Assembly: GCA_002452735.1 (NCBI GenBank)
Contig: DKFD01000001.1
Coordinates: forward strand, 1-43,810
Direction of reading: 5' to 3'
Source of the DNA: Patescibacteria group bacterium UBA6805
GTDB taxonomy: Bacteria > Patescibacteriota > Minisyncoccia > Minisyncoccales > Minisyncoccaceae
DNA length: 43,810 nt
Below are positions 7,894 through 15,738 of this stretch, piece by piece; positions within the stretch are counted from its first letter, which is position 1, and each line of letters begins with the position of its first letter. Position numbers and translations under genes: made by a program. Under the pieces are notes generated by a model. It was not told where the DNA came from. It searched no databases and was given only the letters and a program-made list of their open reading frames with translations.

Positions 7894-9397
7894 AAAAATC
7901 GTAATCGCCAACAGGGGAGAAATCGCTTTGAGAATTATCAGAACCTGCAAAGAAATGGGAATAAAAACCGTTGCTTTGTGCCCCCTGCCCGGACAGGAGA
8001 GAAATTTCCTGGAAACCAATCTGGCCGACGAATATTATTTCCTGAACGAAGAGGGCTCGGCCGGCTACCTTAATCCGAAAAAAATAATTGAAATCGCCAA
8101 AAAATCCCGGGCCGACGCCATTCATCCCGGCTACGGATTTTTGTCCGAAAACTGGAGGTTTGCCCGCCTCTGCCAAAAGAAAAAAATCCGCTTCATCGGG
8201 CCCAATTTTTATACCCTAAAAAGCTTTGAAGACAAAATAGAGGCGAAAAAAATCGCCAAGAGGCTGAACATTCCCACCCTGCCCGCTTCGGACAGCATCA
8301 AAACAAAAAAAGACATTTTCAAGTGGGCGGTAAGAATAAAGCCTCCCTTCATTTTCAAAGCCCAGCGGGGAGGGGGAGGCATGGGCATAAGGGTTATTGA
8401 CGACCAGACCAGTTCCAACGAGCTTTTGGGAGTGACTTTGGGCATACAGAGACAACTGGCCGCCGGTTTTTCCGATTTCGATTTCTTTTTGGAAAAATAT
8501 CTTCCCGAAGCCAAACACATTGAATTTCAAATCCTGGGCGACGGCAAAAATTCCGTTCATTTGGGAGAAAGGGACTGCACGGTTCAAAGGAGATTCCAAA
8601 AACTTTTGGAAGAAGCTCCTTCCGTGTTCTTGGATGAAAAAACGCGAAGAGAAATGGGAGAACTGTCCGTAAGGCTGTGCCAGAAACTGAAATACCAGGG
8701 AGCGGCGACGGTTGAATTCCTGATGGACCGCCACCATAATTATTATTTCATGGAAGTCAATCCCAGGATTCAGGTTGAGCACCCGGTAACCGAGGCGATA
8801 ACCGGCATTGACATCGTTAAAGAACAGATAAGAATCGCCCAGGGAGAAGAATTGTCAATTTCCCAGTCTGACGTGAATCTCAACGGCTGGGCGATTGAAG
8901 CCAGAATCAATGCCGAAGATCCTTTAAAAAACTTTCGGCCCAGTCCGGGAAAAATAAAAAAATACATTCCCTCCGGAGGCCAGGGAATTTTCGTCCACAG
9001 CTTTCTGCACGACAGTCAGGAGATTTATCCTTTCTTTGACTCTTTGCTAGCCAAGATTATCGCTTACGGAAAAACCAGAAAAGAAGCCGTGGAAAAACTT
9101 AACAGGGCCTTGGATGAAACCGTCATTGAGGGCGTGGCCACCAATATTTCTTTCTTTAAAGCAGTCCTTAAAAACAAGAGTTTTTTGAGCGGTGATTTCT
9201 ACGCCAATTTCATTGAAAAAAACGGCGTTTTGAAAGAATTAATCTGCGCCCCGCCCTCAAGAGCAAGAAAACTTTCTGCCGAAGAGCTGACTGACGAAGA
9301 AATAGCCAGCATTGTTTTTCAGATATATAAGAACATGAAAGGCCGGGAAGCGAACAGGGGATCCGGCTGGACGATGTCGCAAAGATTAAAAATGTAA
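7883..9397 (+). CDS. accC: Biotin carboxylase subunit of an acyl-CoA carboxylase
   Basis: A 504-residue ATP-grasp enzyme that carboxylates biotin from ATP and bicarbonate. Visible motifs are the N-terminal KIVIANRGEIALR, the glycine loop QRGGGGMGIRV, ERDCTVQRRFQKLLEEAP and MEVNPRIQVEHPVTE. The length covers only the carboxylase part; carrier and transferase are separate downstream genes. It ends 4 nt before the carrier gene. The C-terminal extension (REANRGSGWTMSQRL) looks more like the propionyl/acyl-CoA carboxylase branch than E. coli AccC. Confidence 0.92.
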   Translation: MKIRKIVIANRGEIALRIIRTCKEMGIKTVALCPLPGQERNFLETNLADEYYFLNEEGSAGYLNPKKIIEIAKKSRADAIHPGYGFLSENWRFARLCQKKKIRFIGPNFYTLKSFEDKIEAKKIAKRLNIPTLPASDSIKTKKDIFKWAVRIKPPFIFKAQRGGGGMGIRVIDDQTSSNELLGVTLGIQRQLAAGFSDFDFFLEKYLPEAKHIEFQILGDGKNSVHLGERDCTVQRRFQKLLEEAPSVFLDEKTRREMGELSVRLCQKLKYQGAATVEFLMDRHHNYYFMEVNPRIQVEHPVTEAITGIDIVKEQIRIAQGEELSISQSDVNLNGWAIEARINAEDPLKNFRPSPGKIKKYIPSGGQGIFVHSFLHDSQEIYPFFDSLLAKIIAYGKTRKEAVEKLNRALDETVIEGVATNISFFKAVLKNKSFLSGDFYANFIEKNGVLKELICAPPSRARKLSAEELTDEEIASIVFQIYKNMKGREANRGSGWTMSQRLKM

Positions 9398-9401
9398 GCA
9401 C

Positions 9402-9788
9402 ATGACTTTGAAAATAACCATTAAGGGAAAAGAATACGCGGTTGATATTTCAGAAGAGCACGGGGGAAAAACAAAGGTCAAATTGAACGGCCGGGAATTT
9501 ATTTTCGATTCTAATTCAAAAGAAACGATAACGGAAGGACCGCTGAGGATTTCCGATTTTGATTCTAAAAACCCCGAGAAAGAAATCAAAGCACCGCTTA
9601 ACGGAACGATTTCGGAAATTTTCGTAAAGGAAAAAGACGAAATTAAAAAAGGCCAGAAGATGCTGACCCTGTCGGCCATGAAAATGGAAAACGAAATCGT
9701 TTCCGAAGCCAACGGAAAAATTAAAAAAATATCCGTCCAGAAGGGCCAGAGCGTAAAAGAAGGGGATGTTCTAATCAGCTTATTATGA
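9402..9788 (+). CDS. Biotin carboxyl carrier protein
   Basis: 128 residues: an N-terminal strand-rich segment as in decarboxylase gamma and PCC-type carriers, a short linker, then a biotinyl domain of about 70 residues with AMKMEN. Lys94 is the expected biotinylation site. It carries carboxyl-biotin between the AccC-type enzyme upstream and the carboxyltransferase downstream. It lacks the Ala/Pro-rich linker of E. coli AccB. Its stop overlaps the birA start (TTATGATT). Confidence 0.92.
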   Translation: MTLKITIKGKEYAVDISEEHGGKTKVKLNGREFIFDSNSKETITEGPLRISDFDSKNPEKEIKAPLNGTISEIFVKEKDEIKKGQKMLTLSAMKMENEIVSEANGKIKKISVQKGQSVKEGDVLISLL

Positions 9789-10297
9789 TTTCCATAAAAA
9801 GATTCAAGAAAATTTCTTCAACCAATGAAAAAGCGAAGGGTTTCAAGCCCTGGACGGTTTTGGTCGCCGAAGAGCAGGATTCTGGATACGGCCGGAAGGG
9901 AAGCCAATGGTTTTCCCCCAAAGGAGGCCTGTATTTCTCCCTGGTCCTGCCCAAAAGCGACATTCACGATTTGCAAACCCTAACCGTTCTGACGGGCTTT
10001 GCCGTTGCCAAAACCATCAAAGACAACTTCAAGCTTGAGCCCCTGATAAAGCTTCCCAACGATGTTTTGATTAATGGAAAAAAAGTTTGCGGCATATTGA
10101 CGGAAAACATCATCGGCAAAGAAGTAAAATTCTCGGTCATCGGCATCGGGCTGAACACCAACACATCAAGCTTCCCTCCGGATTTAAGAGAAAGCGCCAC
10201 TTCTTTGAAATTGGAATTAAAAAAAGAGGTAAATAATGAAAAAATCATGAAAGAAATCGTTTCGCAATTAGAAAACCAATTAAAAACAATCATATGA
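9785..10297 (+). CDS. birA: Biotin-protein ligase, catalytic domain only
   Basis: 170 residues, with no N-terminal helix-turn-helix and little C-terminal domain, so it is an enzyme and not a repressor. Motifs are SGYGRKGSQWFSPKGGLYFS (biotinyl-AMP loop) and IKLPNDVLINGKKVCGIL. It attaches biotin to the carrier encoded just upstream. No biotin synthesis genes are in the window, so scavenged biotin is plausible (inference). It overlaps its neighbours by 4 nt on both sides. Confidence 0.92.
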   Translation: MISIKRFKKISSTNEKAKGFKPWTVLVAEEQDSGYGRKGSQWFSPKGGLYFSLVLPKSDIHDLQTLTVLTGFAVAKTIKDNFKLEPLIKLPNDVLINGKKVCGILTENIIGKEVKFSVIGIGLNTNTSSFPPDLRESATSLKLELKKEVNNEKIMKEIVSQLENQLKTII

Positions 10298-11835
10298 ACC
10301 TTGAAAAAGAAATTGAAAAATTGAATAAAAAATTGGAAGAACTAAATAATAAAGGCCTTTCCCAGGGCCAAAGCCAGAAAGGAAAACTGACGGCCAGAGA
10401 AAGGATAAACCTTCTTCTGGACGAAAACAGCTTTACGGAATTCAACCCGTTGGCTGAAAGCCGATTTTCAGATTTTGAAATGGATAAGAAAAAATTGCCC
10501 GGAGACGCGGTAATCACCGGCTTTGGGAAAATCAGTGGCCGCTCCGTCTATTTATACAGCCAGGACTTTTCCAAAATGGGCGGCTCGCTGGGAGAAATTC
10601 ACGGAGAAAAAATAGCCAGAGTAATTGATTCTGCCTTGAAAACGGGGTGTCCGATAATAGGCATCATTGATTCGGGCGGAGCAAGAATTCAGGAAGGAAT
10701 AGCCAGCCTTGACGGCTATGCCAAAATTTTCAAAAGTATGGTCCGGGCTTCCGGAGTCATTCCTCAAATCAGCGTCATGGCTGGACCCTCAGCCGGCGGC
10801 GCTTCTTACGCCCCGGGTCTTTCCGATTTCATTTTCATGGTTCAGGGAATATCGCAGATGTATATCACCGGACCGGAGGTGATTAAAAAAGTAAGCGGAG
10901 AAGAAATCGGATTTGAAGAGCTGGGCGGGGCTCAAGTCCATGCGGACAAAAGCGGCTGCGCCCATTTCGTTTTTGACAACGAGAAGGATTGCTTTTCCGG
11001 AGTGAAAAAACTTCTGTCCTATCTGCCCCAGAACAATCTGGAAGACCCTCTGGGCCAGAAAAATTATCTGACCTGGACTAAGGGAGAAGAGGGGAGAGAG
11101 AAGCTTTTGGAAATCGTTCCCGAAGAGCAGGAAAAGGTTTACGACATGAAGCTGGTGATAGAAGAAATATTCGACAAGAATTCCTTTTTTGAAATTCATT
11201 CCCGCTTTGCCGCCAACGCCGTTGTCGGCCTGGCCCGGCTCTCCGGCAATGTCGTGGGAGTAACGGCCAACCAGACAAAGTTTCTGGCCGGGGTTTTGGA
11301 TATCGATTCCTCGGATAAAATAGCCCGCTTTGTCAGGTTCTGCGACGCCTTTAATCTGCCCGTTATCAATCTAGTGGACACCCCGGGCTACCTTCCCGGC
11401 ACTTCCCAGGAGCACCAGGGAATAATACGGCACGGAGCCAAGGTTTTGTACGCTTATGCGGAGGCGAGCGTTCCCAAGATCAGCTTGATTATGAGAAAAG
11501 CTTTTGGCGGAGCATATATCGCCCTTTGCTCCCGCTATCTCGGCCATGACAAGGTTATTGCCTGGCCCGGAGCCCAAATTGCGGTTATGGGCGCGGAGCA
11601 GGCGGTGAAAATAATCTACAAGAAACAAATAGCGGAAAATCCAAACGTTGAGAAAGAAAAAATTGAAGAGTTCAAGAAAAAATTCCTCAATCCTTTCGAG
11701 GCCGCTAAGCTGGGACAGGTTGACATGATAATCGACCCCAGGGAAACCAGACTGGCTCTAATCAAATGCCTAGATTCCCTTTTAACCAAAAGAGAAGAAA
11801 GCATTCCCAAAAAGCACGGTTTAATGCCATTATAA
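10294..11835 (+). CDS. Acyl-CoA carboxyltransferase (PccB/MmdA type)
   Basis: A 513-residue single-chain carboxyltransferase with both crotonase-like halves: KLTARERINLLLDENSF, IIDSGGARIQEG, AGPSAGGASYAPGLSDF, then LVDTPGYLPGTSQEHQGIIRHG and MRKAFGGAYIALCS. It transfers CO2 from biotin to an acyl-CoA, giving malonyl- or methylmalonyl-CoA. In this setting malonyl-CoA as extender unit is likely, but acetyl versus propionyl specificity cannot be read here, and a decarboxylase role is possible in the same family. No sodium-pump beta subunit is present. Confidence 0.9.
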   Translation: MNLEKEIEKLNKKLEELNNKGLSQGQSQKGKLTARERINLLLDENSFTEFNPLAESRFSDFEMDKKKLPGDAVITGFGKISGRSVYLYSQDFSKMGGSLGEIHGEKIARVIDSALKTGCPIIGIIDSGGARIQEGIASLDGYAKIFKSMVRASGVIPQISVMAGPSAGGASYAPGLSDFIFMVQGISQMYITGPEVIKKVSGEEIGFEELGGAQVHADKSGCAHFVFDNEKDCFSGVKKLLSYLPQNNLEDPLGQKNYLTWTKGEEGREKLLEIVPEEQEKVYDMKLVIEEIFDKNSFFEIHSRFAANAVVGLARLSGNVVGVTANQTKFLAGVLDIDSSDKIARFVRFCDAFNLPVINLVDTPGYLPGTSQEHQGIIRHGAKVLYAYAEASVPKISLIMRKAFGGAYIALCSRYLGHDKVIAWPGAQIAVMGAEQAVKIIYKKQIAENPNVEKEKIEEFKKKFLNPFEAAKLGQVDMIIDPRETRLALIKCLDSLLTKREESIPKKHGLMPL

Positions 11836-11840
11836 CAAAT

Positions 11841-13277
11841 ATGTGTTTAACCAAAATAATCGCCACCGTAGGCCCTGCGATTGACAGCACGCCGAAAATC
11901 ATTGAAGCAATTGATGCCGGTGCCAGCGTTTTTCGTTTTAATTTGAAGCACAGCGACACGAATTGGCACAGCAACTGCATAGCAAAAGTAAAAGAAGCTT
12001 CAATAAAAACAGGGAAGCCGGTGGCAATACTTTTAGACCTGCAGGGGCCGGAAATACGGGTGGGACAGTTGAAAGATTCCGAAATCTTTGTTGAAAAAGG
12101 ACAAAAAATAATATTTACTCAAAACAATAATTTATCCGAACCCGATATCGTCATAATCCCGATTTCTGGAAATCTGTTTCTGGGAAAATTCTCGTTGAAA
12201 AACAATTTCTTCCTGGATGACGGACGCTTGGAATTTAAAATCGTTAAAAACAATAAGGAATCTTTATTGGCCGAAGCTGTCAGGGAAGGAGTCATTAAAA
12301 GCCACAAAAACATCAATTTCCCCGGAATTGAAATTCCCTTGCCCTCGCTGTTGGTCAAGGACATAAGAGACCTGTCTCTAGCCTCAAAGCATGAGGTTGA
12401 TTTTATCGCCCTTTCCTTTGTAAGAAGAAAAAAAGACATCGAACTTTTGAGAAAAAGGTTGAATAATTCAAATTTAACCTCCAAAATTTTGGCTAAAATC
12501 GAAACCCGAGCCGCCCTTCATAATTTTGAAGAAATACTCAATTCTTGCGACGGAATAATGATCGCCAGAGGAGACCTGGGAGTTGAAATTCCCTTTGAAG
12601 AAGTTCCGTATTATCAGAAAAAAATAATAAAAAGGTGCGTTGAGGTTGGAAAACCGGTGATTACCGCTACGCAAATGTTAGAAAGCATGACTTCGAGTCC
12701 CTTTCCAGCAAGAGCCGATGTCTCTGACATCGCTAATGCAATTTTGGATTATACAGACGCTATAATGCTTTCAAAAGAAACAACTATTGGAAAATATCCG
12801 ATAGAAGCAATTTCAACAATGGAAAGAATATGCAGCTTCTGGGAGAAAAAAAGGTCTCCGGTTAAAAATTTTCATTTTGAATTGAACCACCAGACCGCTG
12901 CCATTGCTTTTTCCGCATATAATTTATGGATGAGTTCTTTCTGCCAAAAACAAAACGTAAAAGCATTTGTCGTTCTGACAAAAACCGGCATGACCGCTAA
13001 GTCTCTTTCTAGGCTGCGCCCCAATCTGCCGATCATAGCATTGGTTGAGGATAAAAAGACAAGAGAGCAACTATGTCTTTCTTACGGGGTGACTCCGATA
13101 ATTTTTGAAGACGATTTATACAAAAAAAGGGACAGTTCGGACATAGAAAAAATATTGTCTCGCATAAAAGAAAAGGGTTTTGTCAAAAGCAAAGACAAGG
13201 TTATTATTCTTTATGCGGAAGACTGGGGTACTCCAGGCAAAACAAATGTTGTTAGAATACAAGAAGTCCCTACTTGA
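11841..13277 (+). CDS. pyk: Pyruvate kinase
   Basis: 478 residues from ATG 11841, 5 nt after the carboxyltransferase stop. Motifs are LLDLQGPEIRVG, the catalytic-lysine segment ILAKIETRAA, the metal region GIMIARGDLGVEIP and ITATQMLESMTSSPFPARAD. The potassium-site segment, normally RxNFSH, reads RFNLKHS, placing Lys36 where a potassium-ligand Ser is usual. It makes pyruvate and ATP from phosphoenolpyruvate. Its place at the end of a lipid operon could tie acyl-precursor supply to glycolysis. The last codon and stop overlap the next promoter's -35. Confidence 0.9.
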   Translation: MCLTKIIATVGPAIDSTPKIIEAIDAGASVFRFNLKHSDTNWHSNCIAKVKEASIKTGKPVAILLDLQGPEIRVGQLKDSEIFVEKGQKIIFTQNNNLSEPDIVIIPISGNLFLGKFSLKNNFFLDDGRLEFKIVKNNKESLLAEAVREGVIKSHKNINFPGIEIPLPSLLVKDIRDLSLASKHEVDFIALSFVRRKKDIELLRKRLNNSNLTSKILAKIETRAALHNFEEILNSCDGIMIARGDLGVEIPFEEVPYYQKKIIKRCVEVGKPVITATQMLESMTSSPFPARADVSDIANAILDYTDAIMLSKETTIGKYPIEAISTMERICSFWEKKRSPVKNFHFELNHQTAAIAFSAYNLWMSSFCQKQNVKAFVVLTKTGMTAKSLSRLRPNLPIIALVEDKKTREQLCLSYGVTPIIFEDDLYKKRDSSDIEKILSRIKEKGFVKSKDKVIILYAEDWGTPGKTNVVRIQEVPT

Positions 13278-13302
13278 CAGAAATTATTTGTTATTATATA
13301 AT
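13274..13302 (+). promoter_or_regulatory. Consensus promoter for the 100-residue ORF
   Basis: TTGACA (13274-13279), exactly 17 nt, then TATAAT (13297-13302) is a perfect sigma70 consensus. The -35 contains the TGA stop of pyk. The transcript would start near 13309, about 20 nt before ATG 13330. Confidence 0.9.
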
Positions 13303-13329
13303 ATGGACAGTACCTAAGAGGTCCTTATA

Positions 13330-13632
13330 ATGCAAGAAACAATTACCCGGATGACGGAGAAAGTCGTCGAAAAAAAAGAAGTCCTGCTGTATCTTCTTGA
13401 TGCAAAAGTATACGGACATGCTTTCTGTATCGCGAAAAATGTAGCCATGGAGGACTGGCTTGTCGGCGAGATTAATGCCCGGATAGAGAATCTTGTTTCT
13501 CGTGGCGAAATCCGCGAGGCCAAAATTTTCCTCTTTGAGGTGTGCAAGGCAGTCCAGTCGAGAAGAAACGAGTTCATGGAAACGTTCTCGGAATGCGTGG
13601 CAAAACACGTAAAACCAAAGGCAAGCTTTTAA
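13330..13632 (+). CDS. Unknown 100-residue protein with a strong promoter
   Basis: I do not recognise this protein. It has no signal or membrane helix, looks mostly helical (EKVVEKKEVLLYLLDAKV; EINARIENLVSRGEIREAK) and has three cysteines (CIAKN, FEVCKA, ECVAK). A GAGG ribosome-binding sequence sits about 8 nt before the ATG, and a perfect consensus promoter precedes it, so strong expression is expected. A short self-complementary AAGCTT repeat (13623-13637) follows the stop and may end the transcript weakly. It lies between pyk and the recombinase gene. Confidence 0.7.
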   Translation: MQETITRMTEKVVEKKEVLLYLLDAKVYGHAFCIAKNVAMEDWLVGEINARIENLVSRGEIREAKIFLFEVCKAVQSRRNEFMETFSECVAKHVKPKASF

Positions 13633-13646
13633 AGCTTCCTTTTTAT

Positions 13647-13676
13647 TTGACAAATGAAAAAGTTATGGGATATAAT
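13647..13676 (+). promoter_or_regulatory. Consensus promoter before the recombinase gene
   Basis: TTGACA (13647-13652), an 18-nt spacer and TATAAT (13671-13676). The start point would be near 13683, leaving a leader of about 70 nt before ATG 13754 that contains the dif-like site. Confidence 0.85.
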
Positions 13677-13718
13677 GGGGAAGTAGAGGGTAAGACCCTT
13701 TATTATCAATAATGTTAT

Positions 13719-13746
13719 TAGTCGCACAATGTACCTTAAGCGACGC
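13719..13746 (+). other. Candidate dif-like Xer recombination site
   Basis: GTCGCACAA (13721-13729), hexamer TGTACC (13730-13735) and TTAAGCGAC (13736-13744) form two imperfect inverted arms (7 of 9 complementary) around a 6-nt centre. E. coli dif has the same geometry, and shared bases include CGCA-AA, TGTA and the right-arm TTA. The site lies directly upstream of the tyrosine recombinase ATG, as difSL does before xerS and difH before xerH. The assignment rests on pattern and position only. Confidence 0.45.
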
Positions 13747-13753
13747 TAAACAC

Positions 13754-14710
13754 ATGCAAAACTCGAATAAACCCATAATCAAGCATATAACCGACTTTTT
13801 GGATTATTGCGAGATAGAAAAAGGCCTTTCTGACAATACCCAGAAGAACTACGGCCGCTATCTCAAAAAATTTATTGACTGGCTGAAATATAATAAGAAG
13901 GAAAATATAAAACCTCACGAACTTTGCCCAGAAAACATCTGGAACTACAGATTGTTTCTGGCCAGATACAAGAACCAAAAAAGCGTTCTTTTGTCAAAAT
14001 TGACTCAAAACTACTATTTAATAGCCTTACGGGCCCTTTTGACTTATTTTGCCGACAAAGACATCGTTTCTCTGCCGGCTGACAAAATACAGCTTCCCAA
14101 AGATGCCAAAAAGGAAAAAGTCGTCAAGTTCCTGAGCTTGGACCAGATAGAAAAACTGCTCCTTGCCCCTGATATTGAGAGTGTAACCGGCTTAAGGGAC
14201 CGGGCCATTCTGGAGACCTTGTTTTCCACCGGATTGAGAATAGCCGAGCTTATTGCCCTTAACAAAGAGCAGTTCAAGAACCTGGAAAACAAGAAAGACC
14301 TGGAGTTGAGTATTATTGGCAAAGGAAAACACCCCCGGGTCGTATATTTCTCGGAGAGGGCCCTTTCTTGGGTCAAAAAATACCTTAAAACGCGTGATGA
14401 TGATGAAAAGGCCTTATTCATACATTACAGGGCCAGACAGGCCTCAGAAGGCCGTTTAACGCCTCGTTCCGTGCAAAGAATCGTTAAAAAGTACGCCACT
14501 CTGGCCAATGTCCCTTATTTTACCACTCCTCACACCTTAAGGCACAGCATGGCCACAGACCTCCTGAACCAGGGGGTTGATTTGAGGATAATTCAGGAAT
14601 TTCTGGGCCACCGGAACATCAGCACCACGCAAATCTATACCCATGTAACCAATAAAAGGTTGAGAGACGTCCACAGGCAATATCACAGCGGTAAAAACCT
14701 AAAACAATGA
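13754..14710 (+). CDS. Xer-type tyrosine recombinase
   Basis: 318 residues from ATG 13754; a longer start at 13712 would translate the dif-like site and neither start has a clear SD. The N-terminal SAM-like DNA-binding domain (FLDYCEIEKGLSDNTQKNYG) is followed by the catalytic domain: Arg in TGLRIAELIAL, Lys in GKGKHP, HTLRHSMATDLL, LGHRNISTTQIYTH with the Tyr nucleophile. Length and order match XerC/XerD, which resolve chromosome dimers. It is the only recombinase in the window and no phage genes surround it, so a chromosomal single-Xer system is more likely than a mobile-element integrase. Confidence 0.85.
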   Translation: MQNSNKPIIKHITDFLDYCEIEKGLSDNTQKNYGRYLKKFIDWLKYNKKENIKPHELCPENIWNYRLFLARYKNQKSVLLSKLTQNYYLIALRALLTYFADKDIVSLPADKIQLPKDAKKEKVVKFLSLDQIEKLLLAPDIESVTGLRDRAILETLFSTGLRIAELIALNKEQFKNLENKKDLELSIIGKGKHPRVVYFSERALSWVKKYLKTRDDDEKALFIHYRARQASEGRLTPRSVQRIVKKYATLANVPYFTTPHTLRHSMATDLLNQGVDLRIIQEFLGHRNISTTQIYTHVTNKRLRDVHRQYHSGKNLKQ

Positions 14711-14761
14711 AAACTCCCCTTTTTTCGTACGACTATATTTCAATAAATGTCGCACAATATG

Positions 14762-14791
14762 TTGACAGGCATTCTTGTTAAATGCTAAAAT
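14762..14791 (+). promoter_or_regulatory. Promoter of the orphan transcript at 14.8 kb
   Basis: TTGACA (14762-14767), an 18-nt spacer ending in TGC, and TAAAAT (14786-14791): a perfect -35 plus an extended -10. The decamer GTCGCACAAT (14749-14758), shared with the dif-like site at 13721, ends 3 nt before the -35. Confidence 0.8.
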
Positions 14792-14843
14792 ATAATCGGT
14801 ACCTTGGAGGAGGTGAAAATAAAAAAGTTCGGTGCATTCCCGA

Positions 14844-14981
14844 ATGGCAGAGCAACAACTCTGGCGACGCTGTAAACAGTTACTCCCCCTACAGTCTATC
14901 CAGATAAAAACCGAAACAGTAAAGATTTGCGAACAAACACACTGCCGTCTCAAGGCAGAAATCCCATTTTATCCTCCTTAA
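14844..14981 (+). CDS. Possible 45-residue small protein inside the orphan transcript
   Basis: ATG 14844 opens a 45-codon frame (begins MAEQQLWRRCKQLLPLQ, ends IPFYPP) with three cysteines, ending just before the intrinsic terminator. A near-perfect SD (AGGAGGTGA, 14808-14816) is in the same transcript but lies about 28 nt upstream, too far for ordinary use. A frame of this length can occur by chance. Kept at low confidence as an alternative to the structured RNA. Confidence 0.2.
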   Translation: MAEQQLWRRCKQLLPLQSIQIKTETVKICEQTHCRLKAEIPFYPP

Positions 14982-14986
14982 CCATG

Positions 14987-15020
14987 GGAGATTCAAACGA
15001 ATCTCCTTCTTTTTATTTTA
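14987..15020 (+). terminator. Intrinsic terminator of the orphan transcript
   Basis: GGAGATTC (14987-14994), loop AAAC, GAATCTCC (14999-15006): a perfect 8-bp stem followed by a T-rich tract that runs into the 3' end of tpiA. Only the + strand has the T tract. Confidence 0.9.
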
Positions 15021-15738
15021 CAGCCTTTAATAATCGGCTGAACTCGCTTACCCTCAAAGAAGCTCCGCCCACCAGAACTCCGTCCATTCCGGCGCCAAAC
15101 AAAAAAGAAGAGACATTTCGGGAATCAACGCTGCCGCCGTAAATAATTTTTACGCTTTCGGACGCCCTGGCTCCATATTTATTGTTTATCAGTTTTTTGA
15201 TGAAAATTTTAACTTCCTGTATCTTTTCCACTGGAGCGAACTTGCCCGTGCCAATGGCCCAAACCGGCTCGTAAGCCAAAACAATATTTTTGACTTTGTT
15301 TTTGGCCAAGCCGCCCAACCCCTCCCCTATCTGCCTCTTGACGATTTCAAATGTTTCGCCGTTTTCCCTTTCCTCTTTGTTTTCTCCTATGCATAAAATG
15401 GGAATTAATTTTTCCCGAACCGCTGCTTTTATTTTTTTATTCACAATTTCATCACTTTCATTGAACAACACCCTCCTCTCCGAATGGCCGACAATCACGT
15501 AGCGCAAACCAATGCTTTTCAGCATGGCCGGAGAAACCTCTCCGGTAAAAGCTCCTTCTTCGTAAAAACAATCCTGGGCGCCGAGAGAAAAAATGCTTTT
15601 CAATTGAGGAATAAAAACAAAAGGAGGACAAACAACCAATTCAACGCTTTTCGGAACTTTGTATCCTTTTAATATTCTTTGGGCTTCTTTTATCGTTTTT
15701 GGATTACTCTTCCAGTTGGCGACGATTAAAAATTTCAT
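15013..15738 (-). CDS. tpiA: Triosephosphate isomerase
   Basis: A 241-residue TIM barrel that interconverts dihydroxyacetone phosphate and glyceraldehyde 3-phosphate. Active-site segments are ANWKSN (Asn/Lys), VGHSERR (His), AYEPVWAIGTG (Glu and the mobile loop) and IIYGGSVDS (phosphate loop). The length is normal. The start overlaps the stop of the upstream membrane-protein gene by 4 nt, so it is translated as the last gene of the galT operon. The product also feeds GpsA, encoded near 43 kb. Confidence 0.95.
   Translation of the reverse strand: MKFLIVANWKSNPKTIKEAQRILKGYKVPKSVELVVCPPFVFIPQLKSIFSLGAQDCFYEEGAFTGEVSPAMLKSIGLRYVIVGHSERRVLFNESDEIVNKKIKAAVREKLIPILCIGENKEERENGETFEIVKRQIGEGLGGLAKNKVKNIVLAYEPVWAIGTGKFAPVEKIQEVKIFIKKLINNKYGARASESVKIIYGGSVDSRNVSSFLFGAGMDGVLVGGASLRVSEFSRLLKAVK

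Larger units (their letters stand above)
14798..15020 (+). ncRNA. Candidate structured RNA of unknown family
   Basis: This fills the 302-nt gap between the recombinase gene and tpiA. A promoter precedes it and an intrinsic terminator ends it. Several hairpins are visible: TTCGG/CCGAA (14828-14845), CAGAG/CTCTG, CTGCC/GGCAG (14942-14958). The 5' GGAGGA (14806-14811) can pair with TCCTCC (14972-14977), with GGT/ACC outside it, closing the whole molecule. No gene follows on this strand, so a riboswitch is unlikely. I see no RNase P, tmRNA, SRP or 6S signature. A 45-codon ORF inside it is the alternative explanation. Confidence 0.5.

Noticed and set aside
14813..14875. GTG-started 20-codon ORF right after GGAGG
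   Set aside because: The SD to start spacing is only 2 nt and the region forms hairpins; a structured RNA fits better.
14950..14980. Minus-strand AAGGAGG-ATAAA-ATG
   Set aside because: It opens only five codons; the AGGAGG complement is explained as the closing partner of the + strand RNA.
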